From Rhodamnia argentea (Eukaryota > Streptophyta > Magnoliopsida > Myrtales > Myrtaceae), in the NCBI RefSeq assembly GCF_020921035.1, contig NC_063158.1, positions 20,136,178-20,200,177 of the forward strand: a stretch of DNA of 64,000 bases, read 5' to 3'. The notes beneath the pieces were generated by a model. The model had not been told where the DNA came from. It saw nothing but the letters and a program-made list of their open reading frames with translations, and made no database searches. Made by a program: the position numbers and the translations under genes. Of the stretch, positions 1 through 11,849 are shown in pieces. Numbering within the stretch: the first letter of the stretch is position 1; every line of letters begins with the position of its first letter.

Positions 1-293
1 TGGTTAAGATTATCCTCGGTCGTGCTCTTGTCAAGGGGTTCGGCGCCTTGGCTTGTGCCCTCGTCCGGAGCCTTTTCCTGATTTAGAAATCGGTGGACGA
101 GAGATTCCACATTCGGATGCCCGAACGAGAAGGGTTTGCCTCCGGGGGAAAACACGATGATCGCGATCTGGACGGCGCACAGGATCGCGAGCTCGTTCGC
201 CTTCTTGAAAAGCCCGGTTCTCCGCTTTGAGAAGGTCACTTGCCTCGTGCAACTATCCGTAACCATCACGATCTCGATCTTGCGCCGACCCAT
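1..293 (-). CDS. AGL62-like type I (M-alpha) MADS-box protein, 5' part only
   Basis: The reverse strand opens at 293 with ATG and reads without a stop to base 1 (97 codons), so the gene continues beyond the window. The first 60 residues are a MADS DNA-binding and dimerisation domain: MGRRKIE at the start, [18 protein letters not shown] in the middle, and a beta strand [20 protein letters not shown]. The FSFGHPNV signature after the MADS core is typical of the AGL62/M-alpha group, whose members control endosperm and female gametophyte development in Arabidopsis. The usual LCGAE stretch reads LCAVQ here. No intron is seen, as expected for type I genes. A second, broken copy of this family lies at 10480-11665 on the other strand. 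Family assignment is firm; whether the whole gene is intact cannot be seen. Confidence 0.85.
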   Translation of the reverse strand, partial: MGRRKIEIVMVTDSCTRQVTFSKRRTGLFKKANELAILCAVQIAIIVFSPGGKPFSFGHPNVESLVHRFLNQEKAPDEGTSQGAEPLDKSTTEDNLN

Positions 294-1100
294 GATCAAT
301 TCCTTCAGCGCGACGCTCCCACGATCTCTCAACACGGTCAATTGCAGAATGCAATCTGAAGAACTCGGGACGTGTATATATATATAGCCACCATTTCAAG
401 GAAATCGAGATTCCTAATACGGGGTGTCGGAACGTAATTACCAGATTCGGATTAGGGTTTACTCGCAAGGCAAGTTCTTTAATTCTGTGTGACCAAAACA
501 TGATGAACCTCCAATGAGTCCTTGCTGTCTTATGAACAAAACTTAGGTTATTTCTATCCAAAGTCTCTCTCTCTCTCCTCTCCAATGTTGTACACTCCTG
601 GTTCTGTCACTGTATTTTACTGGTGTTCCCTAACTTGAAATGCAAATTATTCATGCAGAATCAATATATCTGAATGCAATAGAATTAAGTATGATGAAAC
701 GAAATTTGGGTCATATTAGTAAGAAAATGGAACGACTTAGTCAAAATAATATTCGAATTTTTAGCCGTAATCGCAATTTCTAGTGTCATTTTTCTAGAAT
801 TCAAGAATGTGATTATCTTGGTTATGTCTTGATTTGGAAAGACACCATCCATAAACGGATGCTGACTATGAATCCAGCAATCATCAAATGTTTTTACTTG
901 CCCTCAAGCATTTTCCAATTTTGCCTGGCTCTTTTCCTTCCTTTCCCACTTACCTAAAGGGAGAAACTTGGAGAGGGGACAATACTGTATTTGGAGAGCC
1001 TATCTTATCATGTAGGTTGGCAATTTGTTTTTTTCCTTGTTTTAAGACAGTACTGTGTCAAACTAGAATTGTCATGCAGCCCAGCCCAAGGTGAAGAGAT
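294..1100. other. Intergenic, upstream of the MADS gene
   Basis: AT-rich sequence with no supported gene. It should contain the promoter of the divergent MADS gene, including an (AT)n run near 375-387. The region 560-1100 shows only short random ORFs. Confidence 0.5.
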
Positions 1101-2575
1101 AAAAGCCACAAAAAATCTTAAATTACGCTCACTAGGACACATTTACCGTGAACTTTTTTCTGTCTAAGTGACACATTTATTCTAATTTTTTCTGACACCG
1201 AAAATGCTCGAAATTTGTACCGCTATGACGTGTTTGCCTTCCATCAAGATAAGGTCAATGAGCACAGTTAAAAATTTTATGTGTCTGCTTAAAAGGACGA
1301 CGGAAGGCAAATAGTACTGTCGCGACGCCTACATGGCAAAAATATGCTAAACTCAATATATGTTACTCGTTTTTCCTTATCTGTCCTCCGTCTTCTTCCT
1401 TGATTGGCATGGACGTGGATGAAGAAACTGCGTCCTCCATCGACGACAACCCCAATTCCTTTCATGGACGACTTTAGTCGTCAGTGCACTCTTTACCACC
1501 AAGCAGGTCTTCTCCTCCCTTCCTCTTTTCTCTATCACGCTTGAACAGCTGATAAGGATGATGGTAGTGCATTGCACATTGTTTGTGTTCTCTTCTTTCT
1601 CCAACGTCATGTTGGATCTGTCCCTTCTGTTGTGCACATTTAGGCGATGAAACTAAGTGTGATGATGCTCCTTAGTAGAATAAGAGTGTTTTAAGCTCTG
1701 TTTGTTTCGCGAAAAATGAATAATTTGATAAACATTTTCCTAAAAATGATGACTTGTGTTGTTTGAAATAATTAGTCAGTGAAAAATAGTTTCATTCTCA
1801 ATAACTGTTTATGTTCAAGTATTTTCGTAAATAATGAAAATATATTTCGCTCTTTCATTTTTTGTAGACGATACAAGCGACTATTTTCAGGAAAATATTT
1901 TTCAAATCATTCATTTTTTTGCAAAACGAACGGAGCCTATCTATTCACCACAAGCACTTCAACTCCACCTGGCGTCTTGTCGGTGGTGGTGGTGGTGTAT
2001 TGGGTGAAAGAGAGAGCCGAATTAACCAATTATGTATCTGAAGACAGTTGTTTAAGTGTGGTTATCCACCTGTATCAACATCACCTCTTTGGTAGTATGC
2101 TACGACAGATGCTTCTGATAATTTGCTATATGAAGTAGAGAAGAAGTAGAGAATGATACACAATTGATGTACGACTAGTTTTATTGTTTTTTCTTGATTG
2201 CAAGATGCAGTCGATAATGGCCAAAGAGAAATCTATGTTGGTGATGGCGATGGTGATGGCGATGCTAAAGGCGGCGGAGGTAGACACGCCGGCCAGGTAA
2301 ACCAAGGAAGAAGGCGAAGAAGGAAGGAAAACTAGAAAAAAAGATAAACATATAGTGAGTTGGCATATTTTTGTCACATGGTTGTCGCGTCGGCACCATT
2401 TTTGCCTTCCGTCGTCCGTGTAGGTAGCTACATAAGAATTTTCACTGTGCTCGGTGATAGAGGAAAAATGTGTCACACGGGGACAAGTTTGGAGTTATTG
2501 ATGTCACAAAAAAAAAGTTTTGAACAAAATATGTCACAATGAGCATAACTTGAGGTTTTTAAAGGCTTTTTCCCT
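1100..2575. mobile_element. Non-autonomous DNA transposon with terminal inverted repeats
   Basis: The left end reads AAAGCCACAAAAAATCTTAA followed by a stretch containing ACGCTCACTAGGACACATT. The right end near 2535-2570 is its approximate inverse (TGTCACAATGAGCATAACTT, then AAAGGCTTTTTCCC). The interior has no coding capacity that I recognise. A shorter relative sharing both ends sits at 23943-24350 inside the xylosidase pseudogene. The element is itself interrupted by a smaller MITE at 1694-1938. Exact ends and target-site duplication are unclear; superfamily not assigned. Confidence 0.55.
1694..1938. mobile_element. MITE of the GGCTCCGTTTGTTTCGCG family
   Basis: The left end AGCTCTGTTTGTTTCGCGAA and the right end GCAAAACGAACGGAGCCT are inverted repeats. 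The interior is AT-rich and non-coding. The same termini recur at 26396-26609, 27140-27750 and 60433-61054, and partly near 56585, 57050 and 61300-61490. Flanking TTA/TAA-like trinucleotides suggest a PIF/Harbinger (Tourist-like) origin, but this is inference. Confidence 0.6.
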
Positions 2576-2800
2576 TAATTATAATTTGTATTAGAAACTT
2601 TTCAAGGAATTCTAGCTAAGGGTGAGTAAAAGAACTGGACTGAACCGAATCAGTCAATTCTGAGTGGCTCCGGTGGAACAGGTGAATATCGATATGGTTT
2701 CCAGTTCCAAGTGTGGACCCACCTATTTGGACCACAAGGACTGGACCGTTAAATACATTCTCGTTTTTACAAAACTAAAAACCCTAATTACTATTCATGA

Positions 2801-2804
<4 letters not shown>

Positions 2805-2863
<59 letters not shown>
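2805..2863. repeat. (CT)n microsatellite
   Basis: An uninterrupted CT dinucleotide run of about 59 bases, followed by CT-rich sequence to about 2940. Such tracts are common in plant 5' leaders. Confidence 0.95.
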
Positions 2864-2865
<2 letters not shown>

Positions 2866-3150
2866 CAAGACGCATGCCTCTGGCAACCTCACGCTCACTC
2901 TTAGTCAAGCTCACTTTCAGTCTCTCAAACTCTCTTTCACTGAACATTTGAAGAAAAGCAATGGTTTTTCAGGTACCATTTCATTTCTCGCTCATTGAAG
3001 TTTCGGCCTTTGTGGGTGTTTTTTTTTTTCTGCAGTGCGTTCGGATCGAGTTTTCCTCTTCCGTATTTTTCTTTGGTTGGTTGCGTCGAGCTCATTGAGT
3101 CATGGCCGTGGATTAGGTTCCCGTACTTAAGCTAATGCTGAACGAACATT

Positions 3151-3366
3151 ATGGATGCTCCTTGGAATTTGATGTTTCTCTGCATTACTGCTCTTGGGGT
3201 TGTTTATTTACTGCCTATTGTGATGACGCTTTTGATTTGCGAGGAAGATTTGATTCTGAAGGTTAACGATGATGACTTCATGCTTGAGGATGAGTTGGAT
3301 GGTGAAGGCGAGAGGGAAATGGAGGATCAGGTCCCTGGGCGTCGGTTGGGTTCGGCTCTCGACTGA
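3151..3366 (+). other. Small ORF with one possible membrane segment, unrecognised
   Basis: A 71-residue ORF begins MDAPWNLMFLCITALGVV, giving a hydrophobic segment over residues 5-28, then an acidic tail (DDDFMLEDELDGEGE). It lies about 290 bp after the CT-rich tract at 2805-2940 and after ATGGTTTTTCAG at 2960, which is followed by a possible splice donor (GTACCATT). From about 3330 the sequence becomes repeat-like (compare 2640-2760 and 4081-4260), so the ORF may be the remnant of a gene overrun by a repeat. I do not recognise the family and it may be chance. Confidence 0.2.
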
Positions 3367-3479
3367 GTCGAGAACCAGATGGGCCGGTTTCTAGCTTCAC
3401 AAACGAAAAACCAATCCTTTTGATATGGTTTCCAATTCCAAAGTGGGAACCGATCCACCCTAAATCTGGCCGCGGCACC

Positions 3480-4560
3480 CTCGCCTATTGCCGGCAAGGT
3501 TGGAGTCTAGGAAAAAAATGATAAAAAAGGAACAAAAATTAAAAATATTGAATTGTTATTGAAATTTGTCCACGTTAGCACCTGTGACACTTCCGGCATA
3601 CATATCAGGGATTTTTGGCCAAATTTGGCCAAATAGAATGAATTGTTTCAAATACAAAAGATTTAGGACTGAATTGATAAAAAAAAAGCTTAGGACTAAA
3701 TTGACACTATTGTCAAATGTCTAGGATTTTTTTAAAGATTTTCCCAACAAAAATGCATCAATTATCAAATGTTGGCATCGCATGAACGGAATGGAAATCG
3801 ATTGCGGTTCGGTGACATATAGATGGAAAAATGATATCACAAATGTCACAACTTTTATATGGCGCTCATTTAAGTGCTGTAATTTTTCGGTTGGTTGCTT
3901 CGGTGCTACACTTGAATACTTCATCTAAGTGTTGTAACTTTTTAAAAAAAGTTTCACTACAATTATTAGAAATCTGACATCGGTGCACTTTTTTTTTTTA
4001 ATTATAATACTCAAGTGATCAATAAACAAATTATGACAATTAGATCCCTCTCTTTTTCATGGTTGATGGATCGAGAGCATCTCAACTAGGGGTAATCGGT
4101 TCCAGGATGAGTGGTTCCCAACCTAGAATCAAAAACTACCGCTAGAGAAATGGAAACCATGAACCACCAGCTCATTCCGTGGACCCATCCGAGAACCGAA
4201 CCATTGGTCCGGTCCGATTTTTGAATGGGTGTATGGAACCGGTCCCACCGAGCACCAATATCAATTAAAAAATATTGTACACGAGTGACCCAATGAAGCC
4301 ATTCCCATGAATAAAGAGACAAACATGAGCATTGGTGGTGCACTAGCTGATTTCTTCAATAAATTCATAGAAAAAATCACCTCTGTTTTGAAACGAGAAG
4401 ACCGGAAACGATGGAAGTGCCCATTGATGGTAATATCCAAAAGACCACACTGAATCTGAAATATCAGGCTGGTGTTTCCAGTTAAAACCACTTCAAATGG
4501 TAAATAGCTTCACCAATCCAAATTAAAAAAAAAAAAAAAACCAAACTGGGGCCCATGATC
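3480..4560. other. Repeat-rich intergenic stretch
   Basis: No gene seen. 3560-3740 resembles one arm of the long-inverted-repeat elements at 10702-11436 and 35980-36592 (aattGACACA and TTTAGGAC motifs). 4081-4260 carries GGTTCC/GAACCGAACC-type repeat sequence also seen at 2640-2760 and 3375-3475. All are probably decayed transposon pieces. Confidence 0.45.
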
Positions 4561-4605
4561 GACCACTGAGGTTACACATTTTTTCCCTCCTCAAAGCTTT
4601 TCGAG

Positions 4606-4617
4606 TTTCGCGCCAAA
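4606..4617 (+). promoter_or_regulatory. E2F binding site upstream of SLD5
   Basis: TTTCGCGCCAAA matches the consensus plant E2F site (TTTSGCGC, here extended to the near-palindromic TTTCGCGCCAAA) and lies 137 bp before the SLD5 start codon. E2F/DP control is established for plant S-phase genes such as MCM and PCNA, so S-phase expression of SLD5 is the natural inference. Confidence 0.75.
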
Positions 4618-4753
4618 TACTGCTCCCCCCACACCCCCCCGCACTGTCTGTACCTCTCCCTCTGTCGATCTCGATCTCGACCTGAACGAGCAATCGAGAT
4701 CGCCCGAAGCCAAAGGGCATACCGGGCTCGCTGAAAGAGACAGGAAGAGTCGG

Positions 4754-7700
4754 ATGGAGTCCGAGCCGGGCTCGAGCGACAAGCCGAGCAATGGGATGGA
4801 CGATTTCGAGACCTTAATCTCCACCACCGACGTGGAGTTGTTGAGGCGGGCTTGGCGAAACGAGAAGGCGGCGCCTGAGATCCTCCGCTTCGAGACCAAT
4901 TTGATCGATCGAGTCACTGGGCAGCTCCAATTGATGGTTAATTTTCTTTTCTTCGCCCCTTTTTCTCTAATCAAATCTTTGGGGTTTGCTGCAATTTGCT
5001 CTTCTTCTTCCTTTTTAATTCCATTCTCGCTTACATTTTGCATTAGTCAAGTTAGGTCCTAGCGTGGGAGTGGAATTCTGCGTAATAGCCTCATGGGTAC
5101 ACTGTCAAATGTATGCCCTGCTTGGGTTTATGTTCGAAATTATGCGTCCTTGGTGTCTGAGGTTCCTTGCCGGTATCTATGCTTGTTCCAATCCCCACTC
5201 AGAAAACACGACTCTTCTCGTCTGGCCAATGAGCGAAGTTTGTGAATTTTCCGAAATGGGATACCCCCAACCCCCCCACCTTCGATTGGCTCGTGTATTC
5301 CCAGTTTTTCGAGCTTAAAACAATGAGACTTATCGGTTTGTATTCCCCACCATCAATAGAGTCTAATTTGGCGAGTGGTTGCATAGGCATATATTTAGAG
5401 TCAATACCACATTCAATGGAGTGGCTTGTAGCTTAGCTTTCAACGTTGTTGATCCATCAGCCCAGGATGTTATGTTGCTCTTGTAGTGGTAAATTTGTAC
5501 CCCCGCATTGACTTTGGAACGCCAGATAGTCTGTTTGCGGTACCTGGATGCTTTTGCTTCTTCTTTACATGTGTAAGTTGATTATGAATTTGACAAGGGA
5601 TTTCCTTGGCTGACTCCTTTTTGAGGCACCATGCATCCATAGGAGCAATCATTTGATAAAATTCATATGAGACCATAGCGGTTCGTTGAAGAAGTAAATC
5701 ACAATTTGCTTGGTTCAAACCAAGTTTTCTTAGCAGTGAGACAAGGCTTCTTTCTCATCTGTTATATTTTTTTCTCAATTTTAGTTTTGATCTCCATAAA
5801 TCTTCTACCTTATTCTTGATGAAGCGGACTATTTCCAGGGAGAACTGCATGCCCAGTGATATGTGGAAGGAATAACGGCAGTATGAGAGGGTGAGACATT
5901 TCTCGAGCACGAGTCGAAATCTACTGACGATGGCTTTTGCATTCACCATAAACTCCATGTTATACAAGCTGATAGGGAAGAATTGGGAAAAATCACCACA
6001 TTACCTAAATTTTGGGATAGAAGAGTGTTTGGTTCAACTGCCTCCACATTAATTCGTTGGTAAAGAAACTCTGGATCCAGTTGATAACCTGATCTGATAA
6101 ACCTTCTCAGAACTATATAAAGAATACCAGACACAAGCCTCCAGGTCCTGGGGGCTTCTAGTGAGTGCATTTGCTTCAAAGAATTCCAAATCTTCTCCAT
6201 TAGAGGTATAAGACAGATGCAGACATTTTGTTCCTGTAATGCTTGGTGTCATTACATCCTCCATGCTCCAGGTCATGAGGAACTTCTGTATTTGATTACT
6301 CAAATGAGGAGATATTGTTCAAAACAGTTAGCCATTTCTCCCTCCCCCTCTATCCAGTTGTCCTGTTCGTGTTTGATGCATACGATGCTCTATGTCTCCT
6401 TCTAATGATAGTTAACTACAGCTCCCTCAGACCTTCACTGCCTAACTCCAACCTGTTCCGGAGTTCATCAAGATCCTGTATTTTGTCCTGTTGTTTCCAT
6501 GTTATCATCTGAAGGATATGCAGTTGAAGCTCCTCGAAGGCAGTATAACTCTTTAATTTTTTCTATTACAACTCCGATGAAATTCTTGCTCAGGCTCTTC
6601 GACTCTTCTTGGAGTATGTGGATTTTGTTAGCTGCATTTATAGGCTTCTAAACTGGTGAATTGTGCTGACTAGACACTTCAAACTACCTCCATGCACTGC
6701 TCAACATGTTTCCTTTTTTCCCAATCATTTTTAGAAGATCTAGATGAGTTTGCAAAGTAATATTTTCATTCCAATCGAATTTTAATTTTTTGATAACAAT
6801 AATCCGCTTGTATATGGTTCATCAATGCAATTTCTATGCATGTCCAGGAAGAAACTGTGGATGACTTTGTAGAAAGTAGCATAGATCCTCTCACGGTGTC
6901 TCTCTACCAGATGGACTTGGATAGGACACAGTTCTTATTGAGATCATATCTCCGGATTCGTCTCCAAAAGGTAGTGACCCCCTCCAACATCGTTCCTTTT
7001 CTTCGAAGAAATTCAATCTGCCAAATTTTGGCTATTGGTTTCCACTATGCCAGAAATAGATGTTTTATCCTGACTATAGGAATTACTGGTGGAATCTGTC
7101 TTCCTTCTGATCATTTCTACCAGTCCTGTGCTTCTTAGTAGGGATAATTATGACCATAGAGACTAATCCTGTTCTACAAATACAATGCTCGTGTGAATAA
7201 AATTTGGTTTCCAAAGTCTTTATGACATTAAGGATTTCTTTGTCCAGCTACTAATTTCTGGTAATTGGTATCCTTTTGCAGATTGAAAAGTTTATGTTCC
7301 ACATTTTGAAGACAAATGAATTGCATGATCGGCTCTCTAAACAAGAGAAAAACTTCACAAGAAGGTGAAAGAGGCGACATTTTCGTTATGTCATGACTTC
7401 AGGGCTATCGCTTTTTTTGTTTTTTCTGAAATTGAAGCCTTCACTTGATGTTTGCAGATATTCTGAAGTTATTGGGAAACATCTTGAGGAAAGTGTGTTA
7501 TTGAATTTGCCTGATAATTACCAGTCTTTAATCAGGCAATCGACAACTAGCGAAGAGGATGACATGGGTAATGCAATCTTCTTTCCTGGTTCTTTATCTC
7601 TTCCTATTTAAAGAATATGAGCTCTTCTACAATATTGTTTATGCTTTTGCTTAACTCCTGATTTGCTCCTTTTGATCTATGTCAGTGCACTTGCCTTTGC

Positions 7701-8798
7701 ATGAACTGAATTTCCATCTTTTCAAATATGTAATCTGTTTATACAGAGCTCTCAAAGAACCTTAGTTCTGAATTCAGTCTGGAAATACCTAGGAAATTTT
7801 CAGGTTAATCTTCCTAAATATTGCCGCATCTGTTAAGATCATGATTTCCATTTTGGTAGGGATCAGAATGGTACCCTGATTTTTAACATTTTTTTCTCAC
7901 AATGTGAAGGCTTTTGAGAAATTCACAGCTGCATGTACCCCTGCCCTACTTCCATGTCTACAACCAAAACCTCCACTTCTTCAGTACCTTGCTGCCAACT
8001 GTTGGCTGTGCCGTCACTCAATCTGAGAACATTGTGCTTGTCACTCTTCAGTGTTGGGTGGCCACTTGAGAATCTGCTTGTTCAGCAGTTGGTGCTAGAA
8101 CTAGCCATAACATTGGTAGACTTAAGCTAGTCATCGCAAGTTTCCATTTTTACCAGGGAAGGCCCTTTTCTTTCAAGACAGTGAAGAGTCACTCATACTG
8201 AACTTGTGGATTTCTATTTTTGGCCAACGAACTTGGAGATTTTACTTATGCTTGATTGCATTGATTTCTAGAACCAATAAAGGGAAGAAATACAGAATTA
8301 GTCTGACTGTTATACAGATCTCTCTGTTAGTAATATGTGTAACTCGTTAATTTTGTAATAAGTTTCTGAATGTTTCTTTTGAAGTTCAATAAGCTCACCA
8401 AGTTTCAGCTTAGATGTGCTCAATTTAAGCTTTTCTTAGTGGATACTTGATGGTAGCCGAACTCTTGTCTTTCTTTAATAAATAATCGCTCCTGTTTTCA
8501 GTCCCCGAGCCACAGATGGACACTTTCGTCGTATGCAAAGCCAGGGAATATGTTGGACCTTCTGAATTACAAGACAGGCAATCTAAATTTCCTACCATGT
8601 CTAGAGTTTACTTGTGGTTGAATGTCCTTAGCTTGTTTTTTTATCTGATGTTGGCAATTGATGGATTTCTTCCTAACTGGCAGCAACAAGTCCTTGGCAT
8701 CGGATCTGCTCATGGAGATGGAGCCAGGTGAATTGTTCTTCATACCATTCAAGCGCATAAAGAAGCTTCTTGAGAATGGAAAAGTCGATCTAGTCTGA
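4754..8798 (+). CDS. SLD5: DNA replication complex GINS protein SLD5 (six exons)
   Basis: SLD5 is one of four GINS subunits in the CMG (Cdc45-MCM-GINS) replicative helicase. I assemble exons 4754-4936, 6848-6970, 7282-7364, 7458-7567, 8502-8577 and 8684-8798. They join in frame to 690 nt (229 residues), close to the 223 residues of human SLD5. Recognisable parts are DVELLRRAWRNEKAAPEIL near the N terminus (compare the human LEQAWMNEKFAPELLE stretch), QMDLDRTQFLLRSYLRIRLQK (the A-domain helix), a LPDNYQSL linker region and a C-terminal B domain ending FKRIKKLLENGKVDLV. Introns 1-4 are GT-AG. Intron 5 (8578-8683) is GC-AG (CAG|GCAATC ... GGCAG), the only solution that keeps the frame. The first intron is 1.9 kb and contains unidentified sequence. 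The start ATG is the first in the exon and an E2F site lies upstream. Confidence 0.9.
4937..6847. other. Large first intron of SLD5 with possible inserted sequence
   Basis: The intron is 1.9 kb against a few hundred bases for most of the others. On the reverse strand between about 5755 and 6520 there are several overlapping open stretches in different frames, including one with a charged helical look (EELQLHILQMITWKQQDK). This suggests a decayed coding or retroelement insertion, but I cannot name a family. Confidence 0.3.
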
Positions 8799-10479
8799 GC
8801 CCCGTAATTGTTTTGCTCCTGCAAGATGATGAGAAAGATAAATGTTCTCTACTTTCAGTAGATGGTTTTTCATAAATTGCTTGCCATCTCCTCTTGCTGT
8901 AATATATCAGGTGTTTCGTCCAAAATCCATGTCAAAAAACACATGATTGTCGGAAGTAGCTCTTTGTTAGTCATTTCGGTGCACCATCTCTTTATCTTCT
9001 GTATTGATGAGCTAATAGTTTCAGGGATTTTCTTGAAAGTCCAATGACGAATGCTGATATATTATCAGTAGAAATGAGTACAGGTCTACAGAAGGTTCGA
9101 TAATGGTTGCAAGGCCACGAAAAAGAGACCATCTGTATTAGGCACGGATGACCTGATCATGGGCTTGATGGGCTTGAGAGGTTGATCGTTTTTGGTGGCT
9201 CGGCCCAAGCAAAAGATACATTTTCTGTTTTTTTGCTTCCAGAGTTCGGCTCAACCCTCCATTAAATAGATTTTGCTTAGTCATATGATTCATTTGGTGG
9301 GTGCAAATCTAACATGCGTCACTGGTAAAAAAATCTACTCTATTATTTGTTCTTGGGTAGCTGGCTGTTGAAACCACATACCGGTTATATCTTCATCCTG
9401 TCCTCTGAGTGTTTACTCAGACCTCAAGGAATGACGACAGCAACCACAGTTCTAGCCAAGCGGTTCGGTAAGCAACCTACTGATATCATGAGTTAGATTT
9501 TGCTTCTATTGTTCTTTTCTGTTTATGCTTTGGGAGATATCCGGTTGAATAGGAGATCTCAAAGCGAAGAATATGAGATTCTATGGCAGCTCTATCTTAT
9601 CTAAATTACGTTTGTCTTCACGAAACATCACATGTAACTCATTTTCATGTTAGCTGAGTATCCTGGGAGAAAGGTTATGCATTGGTTGTCAGAACAACAG
9701 CAAGACTTGCATAACACAGATTTCTATCGGAGAGAAGTGTATGATTGCAAGTAGCTCGAAGAACAATTTGCACCCAGTCTGTTGAACATCAGTGCCACCT
9801 ACCAAGGATATTCACGTTCTTTTGATCCAAGAGGCATTCATTCCAGAACTCATTCATTGTCTTGTCAATATATAATTTGCATTAGGTCAATCCAAGCAAT
9901 TTGAGCAAACCCCTTAGAGTATAAAGGGAGAACAAGACGATTTGCAGTTCAGGTCATGTTCGATAAACATCATCAGGTTAAACAAAGATGATCCGAAATG
10001 TATCGGGATGATTTGTAAGAGGAAACAGAACTGCATGAGGGAAGGTAATATCAAATGAGCACGAGATACATTTACATTCGTGCGATAAATAAAGCCAATT
10101 GAAATTACTCTTTTTTCTGTTTAACTTTGATTTAGTTACGGTGTATATTGTGTATAACATCATTCATGTCTAAGTATTGAAAGAATTTCCCTTTGAGAAA
10201 CATAGGAAGGCAAAAGTTTGCTATGTACAAGGGTCGCTTTTATGTAAGAACTGATCATGGGAACCCATTGAAATCCCATACAATGCACCGGTGACTTGTT
10301 AGCGTAAGAAATCCTATCAACATAATTGAAAAAGAAATGATTTAATTAGAATTACAATTTTAAACGTTCAATACATCTAAGTCAAGATTAGAAGAAGTGT
10401 TCATCTCTTTTATGGAAATCGAATCATTTGGATGTCATTGACGGTCTTTTATAAATATCCACAGCAAAACAATGTGCAT
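8799..10479. other. Gene-free stretch downstream of SLD5
   Basis: Contains the SLD5 3' UTR and then AT-rich DNA. The only exon-like item is at 9430-9467: ATG followed by codons for TTATTVLAKRF and a good splice donor (GTAAGC). No downstream exon of a known gene could be joined to it, so no gene is called. Confidence 0.4.
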
Positions 10480-11665
10480 TCGGAGTCTTTGGTTCCATTT
10501 TTCTGAAACCGGCTTCAATTGGTCATGGAGGATAAGCGGACCATGCGGGCCGGCTGTCGGAATCGTCGCCTTTCTGCCGACCGGCAAGCCCTTTTTGTTT
10601 GGCCATCCATCAATTGGAGCTATGGCTAACAGGGTTTTGGAAGAGAGATGCTTCAATGGATGATGCTACACATGAACTCATGGAGGCTCATGGGGGAAAA
10701 GCTACCAAAAAAGTCCAAAGCCTGTTATAATTGTCCTCAACCTTTTTTTTCAAGTGATTCTTAAACGTTTTTACATTTTTTTAATTAAGTTCATTCGGAC
10801 AAAGTGGCCGAAAATTGATGATATCGACACTGTCCGCCCTACATGGAACTGCCGAAAATAAAGCAAAAATTCTTAATATAGTGAATTTTTTATTTTTAGG
10901 CCTTCTTTTTCTTTATCTGTTTTTACCGATAAGGCCAGTAGACCGTCGGCCACAAGGCAAGGGCTAGCGAGCCCTCACCGGTCACTAGGAGGGGGTTCAC
11001 GACCCTTGCCCAATGGTTGGCGAGGGCCGCAAGTTCTTGCTAGCCGTGGTGAGGGTCGAAGCATCGCCCCCCAGTCAGCTAGGGCCACAAGCCCTCGCCG
11101 ACACTCACAGGCCACTAGGCAAGGGCTCGCGGCTTGCAAGGACTCATTGCCCTCGCCTAGTGGCCGGCAAAGGTCGCCGAGCCTCAACTTTGTGGCCAGT
11201 GGCCTCCGGCCAACCTTAACAATAAGAAAAAGAAAAGAAAAAAAAGACAGAAAAATAATTGATAAAAAATTTTCATATTAGCGCCGTCAATGTCACGTAG
11301 AACAACCGGCGGACGGTCTATGTCCATATCATCAATTGTCGGTCAAAATTGACCGGATGAACTCGGTGATAAAATGTAAAAAGGTTTAGGACTCAATTGG
11401 AGAAAGAAAAATTGTTTAGGACTTTTTTGGTAAGTTTCCATAGGAGATTTTGGATCCAAGAGCTCGGGGAAAAGACTGATGAGCTAGCTGATCAAGTGAA
11501 AGGCCGAGCAAAAACGTGGGAGGATGCTTATGCAAATGACTTGGGCCGATGGAAGTGATGGTTGGTGGGACAAACCTGTTGAGGAGCTTGAAGCACATGA
11601 GCTTGAGTCAGCAAGCGCATCAATTGAGGAACTGAAGAAAATGCTAATAGATCGTCTAAACTAGT
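10480..11665 (+). pseudogene. AGL62-like type I MADS pseudogene, split by a transposon
   Basis: Two pieces of one type I MADS gene flank a transposon. The 5' piece (about 10480-10700) encodes the end of the MADS core: PCGPAVGIVAFLPTGKPFLF and then GHPSIGAMANRVLEE, followed by an in-frame stop. The 3' piece (about 11437-11665) encodes the C-terminal helical region, with ELADQVKGRAKTWEDAYAND in one frame and WWDKPVEELEAHELESASAS plus IEELKK in another. The WW.P..EL..HELE pattern is characteristic of M-alpha proteins. The start and the first half of the MADS box are missing or unrecognisable, frames change, and 10702-11436 is inserted DNA. The family match with the gene at 1-293 is clear; function is lost. 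Confidence 0.75.
10702..11436. mobile_element. Long-terminal-inverted-repeat (fold-back) transposon
   Basis: The left arm starts near ACCAAAAAAGTCC and includes AAACGTTTTTACATTTTTTT. The right arm is its inverse (ATGTAAAAAGGTTTAGGAC, then ACTTTTTTGGT). A second inverted pair is GGCCGAAAATTGATGATATC on the left and GATATcatcaattgtcggtc-type sequence on the right. The arms are over 100 bp. The core (10930-11220) is GC-rich with repeated gcgaggg/ccctcgcc words and encodes nothing recognisable. It sits inside the MADS pseudogene. The architecture resembles non-autonomous Mutator-like elements; the target duplication is not evident. Confidence 0.6.
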
Positions 11666-11849
11666 CCCTGGTAGTAGAATCTTCATCCTTTTGTTCCTGA
11701 AATGGTTCAAATGTAGGTCTCTGATAGAGATTAAAGAAGATAGGCAAGAAATTCAAAGAACAAGAAACGCTTTTTTCTATGGTTTACATAGAAAAAGAAA
11801 AAATCGGTATCTAATTTGAATAACTACAGGATTTCAGCATAAATAAAAG

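Noticed and set aside
9430-9467. Possible first exon (MTTATTVLAKRF then GTAAGC)
   Set aside because: No compatible second exon or known protein could be found nearby, so there is not enough to call a gene.
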